64,000 nt of DNA from positions 558,001 through 622,000 of the forward strand of contig NZ_CP049933.1 in assembly GCF_011382985.1 (NCBI RefSeq). The letters are read 5' to 3'. Positions 36,328 through 47,413 of this stretch are shown here, piece after piece (the first letter of the stretch is position 1; each line of letters opens with the position of its first letter). This DNA is from Leucobacter coleopterorum (GTDB taxonomy: Bacteria; Actinomycetota; Actinomycetes; Actinomycetales; Microbacteriaceae). The notes below the pieces were generated by a model. It was not told the origin of the DNA. It saw only the letters and a list, made by a program, of their open reading frames with translations, and searched no databases. The position numbers and the translations under genes were made by a program.

Positions 36328-37532
36328 CTTACGGCAGAGTACCTTGCTGGTGACGAGTCCGCGTTCGCTAAGCTGTATCAGCTACATGCACCTCACGCGC
36401 GAGGGTGGGCGGCACGCTTCGCTCACCGTAATGACTCGAGTAACGATATCGTTTCAGAGAGTTTCACTCGGGTTCTTGAAGCCATGCGTAAAGGGGGCGG
36501 TCCACGTGTCGCTGTGGGACCCTACCTGATCAGCACAATTCGCAACGTTGCGATCTCACGCGCAAGAGAGCTGGATAAAGAAGTCAGCGTTGATGACGTT
36601 GAACCATACATGTCAGAGGCATCTGAGGTGCTCACTGGGGCTGACAAGCTGCTCGTCGAGGCATTTAACGGCCTGAACGAGCAACAACAGTTGGTGCTCT
36701 GGCTCAAAACAGTAGAGGCGATGCGCGGAAGAGACATAGCCCGAGTCATGGACATCGGAGAAGGGTAGTCGGTGTTCGCTACCATCGTGCAAAGCAGGCA
36801 CTCGCTCAGAAATATATGGAGTGTGTTGTCGCAGAGAACCTTCCCCCAGGCCACACCTACGGCGCGGAGGAGATCGTTCGCTGGATCGAGAGAAACGATA
36901 TTCACGATTCGATTGAGGGTAAACCAAGAACATTCGCGCGGGGCAAGACGGACCGGAAAGGGATACGGGACAAGCAGATCAGCGCGCACGTCAGGCAGTG
37001 CGAGCACTGTCAGGACGCGCTTACCGCTCGGAGGCAGATGCTTGAGCGGTTCAGAGCAGTTGTGCTGATCCTGCCGGTCAGCGTCGCGTTGGCCATTACC
37101 TCGCGTGATGCGCCAGCCGCGGTAGCGGCGGCCTCCACCGTGCCCGGTTGGGTTGCGATTGCGCTGGCCGGGGTTGTCGCGGTGGTGATTGGAGTCCTCA
37201 TTGCTGGAGGGGTTCGCGGAGAACCTGCAAGAACAACTCCGCAGAGCGGAGTTGTGCAGAATCAAGACAGTATTGAGACACAAAATGTGGGTACCTTCGC
37301 AGGGTGCGAGATCAACTATGTGGCTGATGAGAACAACAGTCGCTTTGAAATCTTCGATGTTGGCGATGTGGCTGGTGGGTGCGAGGTGACGGTGTTCCAC
37401 GAGAGTGAAAGGTTGGGCGGACTTCAAATCTCAGGGAACTGGGGCGTCATTTCAGCGCCGCGCAAGGGCGAATACGTTGTGAAAGTAGTTTCGCGTAGCG
37501 AGACCAAGGAATTCCGCGCTTTTATCAACTAG
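36328..37532 (+). pseudogene. Sigma factor/anti-sigma membrane fusion A, 5'-truncated by IS3
   Basis: Lacks its start: the frame opens inside the sigma region directly at the IS3 end. One G must be restored at 36763-36765, after which about 401 codons run through. Region 2 is YLAGDESAFAKLYQLHAPHA, then NDIVSESFTRVLEAMRKGGG and GPYLISTIRNVAI; region 4 is LNEQQQLVLWLKTVEAMRGR with an RYHRAKQALAQKY recognition end. An anti-sigma zinc motif follows, ISAHVRQCEHCQDAL (HxxxCxxC), then hydrophobic segments (VVLILPVSVALAI and VAIALAGVVAVVIGVLIAGG) and a terminal domain with a Cys pair. The RCC1/SLH gene lies 385 bases downstream. Three related fusions occur in the window. Confidence 0.75.
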
Positions 37533-37917
37533 GGTTGCTGGTCTTCTCCTCAGTAGATCAGCAATTGTGACTGTTACAAGTGATCGCAGGTGTTGGTCTG
37601 AACAAGCGACCAGATTTGTATTTCGCATAGCGGCCCAAACTCCACACTCACACTGAAACGTTCTGGTGAGGGGGAGTCGTGGTCGCATATTTCGGGAGCC
37701 CAAAGAGCCGAAAGGCAAAGGTCTCAAAAATATTCTTACACTCGCGCGAGAGTTTTGGGCTGTTTTTACATCTCTATATGTCGCGGCGTTCAGCTCTGTC
37801 AGTGAGCCCCCGACTTTCAGACGAGTGACCCCTGAACGCCGCACCCAGTACTTTCCCCAGTGTTTTCGGGGAGTTTCTATAGTTCTCAACTCACACTAGA
37901 CAGATACGGAGGTCGCT
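37533..37917 (+). other. Intergenic stretch with inverted repeats upstream of RCC1/SLH gene
   Basis: 385 noncoding bases. AGCCCAAA (37697) and TTTGGGCT (37754), followed by GTTTTT, could form a long-loop terminator for the sigma fusion. GCGGCGTTCAG at 37783-37793 and its exact complement at 37832-37842 form an 11-bp inverted repeat with a 38-base spacer. TATAGT at 37878 is a possible -10 for the downstream gene. Confidence 0.45.
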
Positions 37918-40612
37918 TTGTTTGATCTTTCAGCCCCGCAATTCGACAGAAAGAAACGCACTAGATTGAAACACGGCCAACGCTTTTCCGTTCGACCGCG
38001 CTCTAAAGATCAGTTCTATTCGGTGCTCAAGCGCACTCTGTCCGCTGTTGTGTCCATAGGCCTCGTGGCGGGCATGGTTTCGGGAGCGGCCGTTTCCGCG
38101 CAAGCGGACCCTGTGCTCTCACCCGACAACGGGATCGCAGCCGGTGGGGAGACGGTATCAGTTCCTGGACCCGATGATTTGACCTTCACGCAGGTTGAAT
38201 CGGGCCTCAATCACTCGGTGGCGATTGGCTCAGACGGCAAGACTTACGCTTGGGGACTTGGTCTCCACGGAGAGATGGGTGACGGTGGCACCAGAGGGCA
38301 CACCTACCCAACCCCGGTGACTAACGTAGGGGTGGCCTTTACTCAGGTGAGTGTCGGTGGGATGCACTCTTTGGGCCTTGGAACGGATGGCAACGTTTAT
38401 GCGTGGGGAATGGGCGGCAGCGGGCAACTCGGCAATGGAACCACTGAGACCAAACCTACTCCGACTCAGGTAAGTGTAGGTGGTGTGACCTTTACTCAGG
38501 TCAGTGCGGGGCAATACTTCTCGTTGGCGCTTGGCTCTGACGGAAACATCTATGCATGGGCGACAACGAGAACGGTACTCTTGGCGATGGCACAACCACC
38601 CGCCGGTTGGCCCCGGTTCTCGTGGAAGCTGGAGGGGTGAAGTTTACCCAGATTAGTGCAGGCCTGTCGTTCTCCTTGGCACTGGGCGCAGACGGAAACA
38701 CATACGCTTGGGGCTACAGCCCTGACGGTCAGGTTGGTAATGGAACTAATGCTGACAGCCTGTTGCCGGTGGTAGTGAGTTCTGAGGGAGTCGAGTTCAC
38801 TCAGGTCAGTGCGGGTGCTACGGCCGCACTGGCACTTGATTCTGACGGAAATGCTTATGCTTGGGGCAAGAACGATGCGGGACAGCTTGGTGACGGAACT
38901 ACCACTGACCGTTTTACGCCTGTGCGGGTAAATACAGGTGGTGTTACCTTCACACAAATAAATTCAGCGGCAAGCATTTCGCTGGGGCTCACCTCAGAAG
39001 GAAACATCTATGCCTGGGGCAAAAGCAGCACTGGTATCCCTACAGATAGCCCCTCCCGGTCAAAACAAATGTCGTCAATGAAACGTTCAGTCAGATTGGC
39101 AGTCGTGCAGCGATCAGTTCGAGCGGCAAGCTTTATGATTGGGGGCATTACGCCGCGCGAGAGACGCGGAAGGTTGTTGTCACCGGTGTGACTTTTGATG
39201 GACTCGATGGCACGAACCCCGGAGACAGCGCGAGCATTGCGCCAGCGAAAAACGCTGACGGAACCTGGTCGGTTATTGCTCCTCCGCATCCCGCAGGCAC
39301 CGTTGATGTGGTTGTTTCATGGAAGTTGAATGGTGTAGATCAGACACCAATCACTTACGCGGGCGGGTATACCTACCGTTCGGTACCGGTTGCTCCGAAG
39401 ATTACCTCGAGTGACACTGTCAAAGCTGAGGTCGGCAAGAAGCTGAGTCACCAGGTTACCGCGACCGGTGATCCTGCCCCGGCAAACTTCACCGTTTCGG
39501 GCACCCTGCCTGCGGGGGTCACGATGAACTCCAGCGGCCTGTTTGTAGGTGCGCCGACGGTGGCGGGGAACTACAGGGTGACGGTGAAAGTGTCGAACGG
39601 GATTAACCCCGACGCTACCCAGACATTGACGATTCAGGTGGCAAAGAGTGGTGTGAAGCCGTCCGTGCCTTGCGTGACGCCTCGTAAGGTGCCGGTGTTC
39701 GCAGATGCACCGTTGACTCAGAAGTTCTATAAGGAGATCGACTGGATGCACTGCATGGGGTACTCGACTGGTTGGCGTCAGCCGGCTGGTAAAGCGTTGT
39801 ACAAGCCGAAGGACAACCTTTCGCGTGAGGCGATGGCGGCGTTTATTTACCGCTTGGAAGCTCCGAAGAATTACGTTACTCCGAAGGTGTCACGTTTTGC
39901 TGATGTGAAGCCTGACGATCCGTTCTACCGTGAGATTTCGTGGATGTATGACGCGAAGTTGTCGACCGGTTGGGTGCAGCCTGCTGGCAAACCATTGTAT
40001 AAGCCGAAGGACTCACTCTCTCGTGAGGCGATGGCAGCGTTCATCTTCCGCCTGCAGGGCACAACTGACAAGAAGGCTGCAAACTACAAGGCTCCGAAGG
40101 CGTCTCCGTTTGCCGACATGAAGTCGAGCGATAAGTTCTACCGCGAGATTGCTTGGATGTGGGACGCGGGGCTGTCAACAGGTAACCGGACTGCTGCGGG
40201 TAAGGAATACTGGCCGAAGGATTCGCTGTCGCGTGAGGCGATGGCGGCATTCATTTACCGTTACCACACGAAGCTCAACACACCAGTAGCGAAGGGTGGA
40301 GCGGAAAAGGTCGTAGCTCATGACGTTAATGTGGCCCCTGTTACCGCCGAACAAGTGGTAAAAGTGACAACCCACCGTGGGTACAAACTGAGCCTGCACC
40401 CTTTCGGCGATACTTCTCTGCAGAACCCTCAGGCTCTGTCTGGCTCGAGCATTACGCAACCTGAGGCTGGAGAAGTAACCCTCGGAAAGAAAAACGACCT
40501 CAGGGTTCAGATCCCGAGCTCAGATGTCGATGAGTTGAGCTTTGACGTAACCGTCACCGATCAGGATGGCGAGGAAGAAACCGTGAGGTACGCCCTCACC
40601 ATCGCTGACTAA
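37918..40612 (+). CDS. Secreted RCC1-repeat protein with Ig-like and three SLH domains (two frameshifts)
   Basis: About 898 residues after restoring one base at each of 38558-38560 and 39055-39057. A signal peptide (VVSIGLVAGMVSGAAVSA) follows a charged N-terminal extension. Residues about 75-400 hold roughly six RCC1-type beta-propeller repeats, each with the phrase YAWG..G.LG.G and FTQVSAG. An Ig-like putative-binding domain (LPAGVTMNSSGLFVGAPTVA) follows, then three SLH-type repeats (VFADAPLTQKFYKEIDWM, RFADVKPDDPFYREISWM, PFADMKSSDKFYREIAWM) that usually anchor proteins to cell-wall polymers, and a C-terminal beta domain. TTG start with GGAGG six bases upstream. It lies between sigma fusions A and B. 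Confidence 0.85.
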
Positions 40613-40629
40613 CCTCGGCGAAACGGCGG

Positions 40630-40660
40630 GTTGGGCGGGTCCTGCGCGGGTCCGCCCAAC
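40630..40660 (+). terminator. Hairpin terminator after RCC1/SLH gene
   Basis: GTTGGGCGG pairs with CCGCCCAAC (9 bp) around a 13-base loop that can pair further. The T-rich tail is weak. It separates the SLH gene from sigma fusion B. Confidence 0.55.
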
Positions 40661-40706
40661 AACCATGTTCTTTCAGTGTAAAGAGCGATAAATTCTAATA
40701 ATCGCG

Positions 40707-40723
40707 CAAAGAGTTCCGGGGGA
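40707..40723 (+). promoter_or_regulatory. Conserved leader block of sigma fusion B
   Basis: CAAAGAGTTCCGGGGGA ends nine bases before the ATG and includes the ribosome site GGGGGA. The same 17 bases with one difference stand at 62863-62879, at exactly the same distance from the start of sigma fusion D. Beyond a ribosome site, the shared upstream half suggests a common regulatory element. Confidence 0.55.
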
Positions 40724-40732
40724 ACGACTCTT

Positions 40733-42049
40733 ATGGTCGACGACAGTATGGCTGAACACGACAGCCGAAGTGATGCTGAACTGACGGATGCCTATCGTAA
40801 TGGCGACCAGCAAGCGGCGGCAGAGCTGTACCGGCGCTACTATCTCAAGCTCTTGCGTGGCATTGCCGCCAAGCTCCCCTCGTTTGAAATTGCCGAGGAC
40901 TGTGTCGGTGAAGCCTTTCTCAACGTGCTTGAGATCATTCGCGGTGGCAGCGGACCCACCTCGAATTTTTACGGATACCTGCGCAGCGCCGTCACCCGCG
41001 AAGGCGCCAAATACTTTCGCGAACGCGAGCTTGGCCCAAGCCTGGACAAAATTTCGGAGGATGGAGGGCCACAGCCCTACTCCGACGATGATCTGTCGCA
41101 CATAGATGAGAGTTTACTGACGCCGGCGCTTCGATCATTACCTGCCCGGTGGCGCGAACTGCTCACCATGCGATACATCGAGATGCTCAAACCGGCACAG
41201 ATAGCGACCATGCTTGGCACGGACGCACCGACTCTGCATAAGGTGCTATATCGAGCGAAAAAGGGGTTGCACAACGAGTATCTGAAACAGGTCGCACTTA
41301 GCAGAAGCAGTAGGAACTGCCGCGACTATGCAAACGACCTCGCGACCATTGCTATTTCTGGCCGTGAGCCTGCGACAGGCGGCAGTCTGAATGAGCATTT
41401 GGCGCGCTGCAGCGAATGTCAAACTACCCTGAAAGAAGTAGAGCATCAGTCGCACCGTGCTCGCCCTGATGCTCTCGGGTTGGCTCTCCTCATTGGTGGT
41501 GTTCTTGGGGGTTCAGCGGTAACCATCGGCGGAGAAAGCGGCGAAGCGAGAGCCCTCGCAGATGGATCTTATGCGCACTCTCCCGCGAAAATTGGCGCAC
41601 TACCTTCAGCCGCGAAGGCGGCTTCGGTGAATGGAATGTTTCAAACGCTAGGAGTTGGTGGAACTCTGACGATTGTGACCCTACTCATTGCGAGTTTGGT
41701 GGGTGCCGGATTGCTGTTCGCATCCGGACTTCCGAGCTCCAATCAAGCAGAGCAAAAAACTGCGAACCTCGAGCAATCCCAAGATGCTGATGAACGCACG
41801 CAAAAGGTGGTGCGTACAGACGACGGGAAATGTGAACTTGAGATCACCGTTGCAGATGGCACCCTCGTTATTGATGCAGCAGTACATTCCGGCAAGTGCT
41901 GGTTCAGCTACCACGCTGTTGGCGATGAATTGGGCGAGGAAGAGCCTCTTTCAACGGGGTGGATGATCGTCACTCGAATACCAGGGGAATACGCGTTCGA
42001 GCTACGCAGCACGACTGGATCAAAACAAGGAACGGTCACTCTCTATTAA
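40733..42049 (+). CDS. Sigma factor/anti-sigma membrane fusion B
   Basis: An intact 438-residue protein. Residues about 12-95 are sigma region 2 (AYRNGDQQAAAELYRRYYLK, EDCVGEAFLNVLEIIRGGSG, FYGYLRSAVT). Residues about 125-185 are region 4 (LPARWRELLTMRYIEMLKPA, LHKVLYRAKKGLHNEYL). Then comes an anti-sigma zinc motif, LNEHLARCSECQTTL (HxxxCxxC, with an upstream Cys in RNCRDYA), a Gly-rich hydrophobic segment LGLALLIGGVLGGSA, and a strong membrane segment LTIVTLLIASLVGAGLLFA. The last 90 residues form a small beta-type domain with two Cys (DGKCELEIT and SGKCWFSYH) and GEYAFELRS, like the end of fusion A. It lies between two surface-protein genes on the same strand. Sigma and its inhibitor domain being one chain at the membrane is the main novelty. 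Confidence 0.82.
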   Translation: MVDDSMAEHDSRSDAELTDAYRNGDQQAAAELYRRYYLKLLRGIAAKLPSFEIAEDCVGEAFLNVLEIIRGGSGPTSNFYGYLRSAVTREGAKYFRERELGPSLDKISEDGGPQPYSDDDLSHIDESLLTPALRSLPARWRELLTMRYIEMLKPAQIATMLGTDAPTLHKVLYRAKKGLHNEYLKQVALSRSSRNCRDYANDLATIAISGREPATGGSLNEHLARCSECQTTLKEVEHQSHRARPDALGLALLIGGVLGGSAVTIGGESGEARALADGSYAHSPAKIGALPSAAKAASVNGMFQTLGVGGTLTIVTLLIASLVGAGLLFASGLPSSNQAEQKTANLEQSQDADERTQKVVRTDDGKCELEITVADGTLVIDAAVHSGKCWFSYHAVGDELGEEEPLSTGWMIVTRIPGEYAFELRSTTGSKQGTVTLY

Positions 42050-42180
42050 CGCAAACCTCTCCCGCACCGCAGCGCCCGAACCACACAAACGGCAGCATGA
42101 GTATTTGACCCTTGGTTTCATTGCGGTGCCACTCATACTTCCCAGTCTCACTCAAAACTCGTTACAGGAGTAACCCCAAA

Positions 42181-43875
42181 ATGATTACAAGCCACAAACA
42201 TAAAGTACGACAGCGCGTTTTGTTCGCGTTCTCCGCTAGCGGAGTCGTTCTACTTGGCCTTTGCGTGCCAGCCAACTCGGCAATCGCCCTAGAAGCGCCG
42301 GATCGCGTTGATGAGTCCCACATATTCACCCCTTCCGGTTTGTCTGTATCGACAGCAAACGGGCCAATTACGTTCCCGGGTGACTCTCCCGGCTACCCCT
42401 GGGTAGACGCGTCGACGATCTCGAGTACAAGGGTCATGGATCCCTCTCTTGTGCAAACACCGCTTGAAGCGCAGAATAATCCTGAGTTAGTCGCCTGGGG
42501 ATTTGAAGACGGACAAGCCGCGCTGCAGATCACCACATCTATTCCTCAGCTAGAAGCGGCAAGCCCCTCCGAGAGACGAGCGTTCTCTCCGTTTAATGAT
42601 TTCGGGTGGCACGATTGGGCGAGTTATCAACTCAACTTCTCTCAGCCGATCGCGGATCCGGTTTTGCGGGTGAACAGTGTGCCATTTTCGGCAACCACAA
42701 CTGACCGGCGGGTCGCATCATTCGCTTCGACCTTTGGTGTAGCCTCAGCAAAAACTGCGGACGGCGCAAGCGTATCTGTCGAATTAAAGGAGCCGACTGG
42801 TACATTGGCTACTGCCTATGTCGTAGACAACAACTCCGTGTATCCCAAGGACCGGGAGAACCAATTGCCTTATGCCGGAGGCATGTGTGACAACTCTCAG
42901 ACCACATATGCACCACCGGTCGGCAGCAGCTCCGAACAGTTTCTGCAGGACTCTCGAACCTATCTCAACAACCCTGACCTGGAACTTATTACTAACCCCT
43001 GTGGGACAATCAAAATTGACACAGGGGGCGTCCCGGTATCGAGCCTGTCAATGAGACACCTTTTCCAGAGTTACCGGCTCGGTGGAGCGGGTCTTAGCAC
43101 GTTCATGTTTGATGCCTTCACTACCTCGACTATTCAGTCATTTGCTGTTGTTGTTCGTAATGAAGTTTCTGGTTCGCCTGAGGTGATTCCCGCCTCGTAT
43201 GGTTCTGCAAGCCATGTCGTTTCGTCTTCGAAACTTGGCACCAAAATTGTGCCTGCCTTTGATAACGAGTATTTGATGGAAGCTAAGTCGGGAACGGCTG
43301 AGACCCATTCTGACGCGGGCTACGACTCTGTCACAACCGAGCAACTCGATGCCGCATTCGAGAAAGTAATGCCCGGAGAACAAGTGTCTGTCACGATACC
43401 GCTCTCAGGCGTTGATAAGGACGCAACCGTATCTGCCTGGATAGATTTCGACGGCAGCGGAGAGTTCTCAAGCGCGGAGATGGCCACTGCAAACGTCTCA
43501 GCGGGTGCACGCACTGTGGTCTTGACCTGGACAGCGCCGGAGCAGTTTAAGTCAGGTCAGACTTATCTGCGTTTGCGAATCGGTCACACCTTAGAACAGG
43601 TTGTCGTTCCCACCGGAATGGCTGATTCAGGAGAGGTAGAGGATCACTCACTCAGTCTTCCTTCTTACGGCCCGACCCCAACCCCTACACCAAATCCAGA
43701 ACCCACTCCCGACCCGCACCCGCCTGTGCCTGAAGGCGACGTGAATGCTTCTGTGGTGAAGTCCCTGGCTGCAACCGGAGCTGAGACGAACTGGGGAATT
43801 GGTGCATGGATCGCGATTGTGTCTCTTGTTTCGGGGGCACTTCTGTTGCGCCGGGTGACACGCAAGACTATTTGA
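42181..43875 (+). CDS. GEVED-domain cell-wall protein with LAxTG sorting signal
   Basis: A 564-residue exported protein. The signal peptide is VLFAFSASGVVLLGLCVPANS. Residues about 400-500 are a GEVED-type beta domain (SDAGYDSVTTEQLDAAFEKV, SAWIDFDGSGEFSSAEM, LRIGHTLEQ, SGEVEDHSLSLP). A Pro/Thr spacer (PTPTPTPNPEPTPDPHPP) crosses the wall. The C-terminus is a sorting signal: LAATG, hydrophobic stretch, RRVTRK tail, matching LAxTG recognised by class E sortases in actinobacteria. AGGAG ten bases before the ATG. Intact; follows sigma fusion B by 131 bases. No sortase is encoded in the window. Confidence 0.87.
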   Translation: MITSHKHKVRQRVLFAFSASGVVLLGLCVPANSAIALEAPDRVDESHIFTPSGLSVSTANGPITFPGDSPGYPWVDASTISSTRVMDPSLVQTPLEAQNNPELVAWGFEDGQAALQITTSIPQLEAASPSERRAFSPFNDFGWHDWASYQLNFSQPIADPVLRVNSVPFSATTTDRRVASFASTFGVASAKTADGASVSVELKEPTGTLATAYVVDNNSVYPKDRENQLPYAGGMCDNSQTTYAPPVGSSSEQFLQDSRTYLNNPDLELITNPCGTIKIDTGGVPVSSLSMRHLFQSYRLGGAGLSTFMFDAFTTSTIQSFAVVVRNEVSGSPEVIPASYGSASHVVSSSKLGTKIVPAFDNEYLMEAKSGTAETHSDAGYDSVTTEQLDAAFEKVMPGEQVSVTIPLSGVDKDATVSAWIDFDGSGEFSSAEMATANVSAGARTVVLTWTAPEQFKSGQTYLRLRIGHTLEQVVVPTGMADSGEVEDHSLSLPSYGPTPTPTPNPEPTPDPHPPVPEGDVNASVVKSLAATGAETNWGIGAWIAIVSLVSGALLLRRVTRKTI

Positions 43876-44079
43876 TTGATGTCAACCGCTTCGCTCGATA
43901 GGACTCTTGGCGCTCCTGCCTAGCAACCGAGAGGAAATCCAGTCGTGGTAACTACGGACTTGGCCTGACGTCGCTCCATGGTGAATGCTGCAATCTCAGT
44001 TTCAAAAGGCAGCTCGCACGCCCATGTGCCTCCGATGTAACATTATTTTCAGGTTAATGAATCCACTTGGGGAGAATTT

Positions 44080-47000
44080 ATGAACCGTCGACAATCAACG
44101 TCGAGCTGGCAAGGCAGTCAATCGCGAAGAAATCGATGGCTTTCACTTGTCCTCACAGTAGGCCTCACCTTCGGGTCATTCGGATTTCTGACATTTGCGG
44201 GAGCGCTCCCCGCAAGCGCGGAAACGAATGAGCCGTCGGTGCCTATCAATAACAGCAATACCTTCTACACGTATTCAGTTGCAGGGGAGGAAGTCGATGC
44301 CTCGTTCACGAAGGTGAGTAATATGAACAGTCCTGGGGCAGGTTATCGCTTCCAAGCGTTCGCGCCGAACGGGACATTAATGTGGACTTGCAGCATGGCA
44401 GCATCGGACCCGATTGGTACGACCTGCGCACAGACCTTCACCACTACGACAACCGGTGCGTGGAAAATTACTGCGAACCGCACTACGGCGAATAATGCGA
44501 GCCTTTCTTGGAAAATTGAGGCTCGAGCTGGAGGCGTTCCGCAGGCAGGACGCGTGTGGACAAACCAGTACACTGTTTTTCAGAGCGACGCCGTGTTGAG
44601 GGACCTAACGTACTTCCTTATTAATGACGCTGGGTATCGGTACACGATCAAACTTCACGGATACAACGGAGCCGGGTCTGTAATTAGAGCTAATAGCCTG
44701 GGGAATACGACCCCAGACTGCGTGCCCATTTACGAATCGATTGAGGGCCCCCGTTTACATGCGGCACGAACTATCGGATTTTTTTCGACCAACCAGCTGT
44801 TGATCTCCCAGAAACCACACCGTCGGCCGATGGGACGCTCGCCGTGGCCCCCATGCTCCTCACCGAAAGTGACCTCACTGTGGACAACATGGCGTTCCTC
44901 TCGGCGGGGGCAGGAACAGCAGCGGGAACTTTCTCTTATTCGATTGATCCTCGTTTTCAGGGTGGGTACAAGCTTCAGATTGACACGAACGGCGACGGTG
45001 TATTTACCGACCCTGCTGATCGCACCATCCAACTTGGAGCCGATGGAAGTGGCAGTTACGAGTACGATTTTGACGGACTTGACGGTCTAGGAAGCCGGAT
45101 TTCTGATTGCACGGTGATGAACTCCCGCATCCTCTTCGACGTAGCTGGTGAGGTCCACATTCTTCAGCAGGATGTCGAAGGGCGATCTCCCGGTATCGAA
45201 CTCGTCAGAACTAACGGCTCAGGGGCGCCCAACGACGTTATCCGATGGAACGACACAAACCTTTCTACGGCTGGTCGCGTCAACGTAACGCCGCAACTTG
45301 ATGGACGTGCCGGCGTAGCAAGCACCGGTGGCGTTCACGGTTGGCCGTATGCGGTAAACAGCTGGGGTGACGTACGCACCATGGACGACTGGGCAGAGAC
45401 CTCACTTAACGTGACCACCGGAGAACTTGCCGTGGGCGGACAGTGCCTCACTGTGAGTAAGACTTCTGACGCAACGGCGGATACCCGTCCAGGTGACACG
45501 GTGAACTATGTCGTGACCGCTACAAACACGGGGTCGCAGGACTTCACAATTGCGACTCCGGCGGCGGTGACGGATGACCTCACCAGCGTGCTTGAAAATG
45601 GGCGTTACAACGATGATGCTGTTGCCGACCGGACTGGAACTCTCGGGTTCGCTACGCCGAAGCTCAGTTGGACTGGTGCGTTAGCTTCGGGGAGAGCGTG
45701 ACTCTTCGATACTCTGTCGTAGTTGAGAACGGCGGTGACGGACGCGCACTTAACGTCGCATACGGGGCACCGCCGAATACGACAACACCAAAGTGCGACC
45801 AGACCTCCGGAAGCCGGGATCCCTCAACAAACATTGCCTGTAGCACTGTGCAAACCTTGCTTCCTCGTCTGACCATCGCGAAGACCGCAAGTACTGAAGC
45901 ACTGCCACGGGTTGGAGACTCAATTACATACACGGTTACAGCAACCAATGTAGGTCCCGGAGATTTCACTACCAGTGCTCCTGCAAGGGTGGCAGATGAT
46001 CTCTCGGCTGTGCTTGATAATGCCACCTTCAATGGTGACGCAAAAGTAGATAAAGGGTCGGCTCCCGCGTTCCAGTCACCGAACTTGACTTGGGCGGGCG
46101 AGCTTGCATCTGGAGAGTCGCTCACGTTGACATACTCAGTTACCTACCGTGGTACGGGTGATTCAAACTTGGTAAACTCCGCCTGCGTGCCAGCCTCCGA
46201 CACGGCACCTGATGCAGCGAGTTGTGCAACGGTTACGGTTCCTGCCGGAAACATTCGTCAGTGGAAAACGGTGAAAGCGTCCTCGGACCCGATCCTTGCC
46301 AATACGGAACTGGCCTACACTCTTCACTTTGAAAATACAGGCGGCGTTGACGCGCCAGTCACGGCAACCGACGACATGGGGGAGTCCTTGATGACGCTAC
46401 CGTCATTGAGGAACCCAGCGCAGCCACCGGCTCGTTGGAAGCGGCTCGATCCGAGAACGCGATCGCAATTACTGGGACGCTGGCTCCAGGAGAAGGAGCC
46501 ACGGTCGAGTACACGGTGAAGGTGAACGCTGACGGCGATCGCGGCGATGGCAACCTGGTGAACTTCTTGCTTGCACCTGGCCAGAATGTGCCAGAGAATC
46601 GGGAGTGCGCGCCAATCAACCCTGACTTCCCAAACTGTACCGAGTCAACAGTTGCGGTTGCCAATGTTCAATCTTGGAAAACCGTTGAGCCGAACTCGGG
46701 TAAGAACGTTGTGCCCGGTCAAACTGTCAGGTACACTCTCCATTTTCACAATGCTGGTGGCGCTCCCGGTGAAGTCGAAATCGCAGATGATATTACGCAA
46801 GCGATCGACGATGCTGCGGTACTAACTCAACCAGTCTCCACAGGAAACTTGAATGCAACTCCATTTGACTTCACGAACCGGTCGATGATCTCAGGTTCCT
46901 TGTCAGCGGGAGAAACGGCGACAGTCACCTACGAGATGAAAGTTCGAACAGAGGATCAGCTTGGTGACCGGACCCTGGCAAACTTTCTAGTGGTGTCGGT

Positions 47001-47241
47001 AGCCCAGCCGCCGACACACCCCGATTGCACAGACACGAGTGCGAGGCCAAGCTGTACAAGCAACCCCGTGGTCGTCGAGGCTGCTCCTCCGGGAAAACTT
47101 GCAGTCACAGGCGCCAACATTGTTTGGTCTGGTTTGATCGCAGTTGTCTTCGTCACTGGAGCAAGTCTCCTATACTTTATGCGCCAAAATCGAGGCAGAA
47201 GTCCCCTTGCAGTTGAGGAGCGAAAAGGTCTCCTAGGATGA
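44080..47241 (+). CDS. DUF11-repeat cell-wall protein with LAVTG sorting signal (three frameshifts)
   Basis: About 1054 residues after restoring one base at each of 44748-44752, 45689-45692 and 46378-46382. Signal peptide LSLVLTVGLTFGSFGFLTFA with ALPASA cleavage. The N-terminal half is a beta-rich adhesin-like region including calcium-loop-like DTNGDGVFTDPADR. The C-terminal half has four DUF11-type repeats, each containing a phrase such as GDTVNYVVTATNTGSQDFTI, GDSITYTVTATNVGPGDFTT or GQTVRYTLHFHNAGGAPGEV. It ends with LAVTG, a hydrophobic stretch and a basic tail. GGGGAGAA precedes the ATG. Same strand and next to the GEVED gene. Confidence 0.85.
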
Positions 47242-47413
47242 ACCTAAGCCTTTGTGGATATTGCTGGATGCAGCGGTCCGTGCGTGCTTTCTAGGGCTCT
47301 TCTTGAGTAAGACTGCGTGGCCAGCAATCCTTGGACGAGATCATGAAACTAGGCGATTGGTTTGAGATTAATGGTTTACCTGGGCCTATTTTCCGATCTT
47401 TCAGCTAGGAGTT

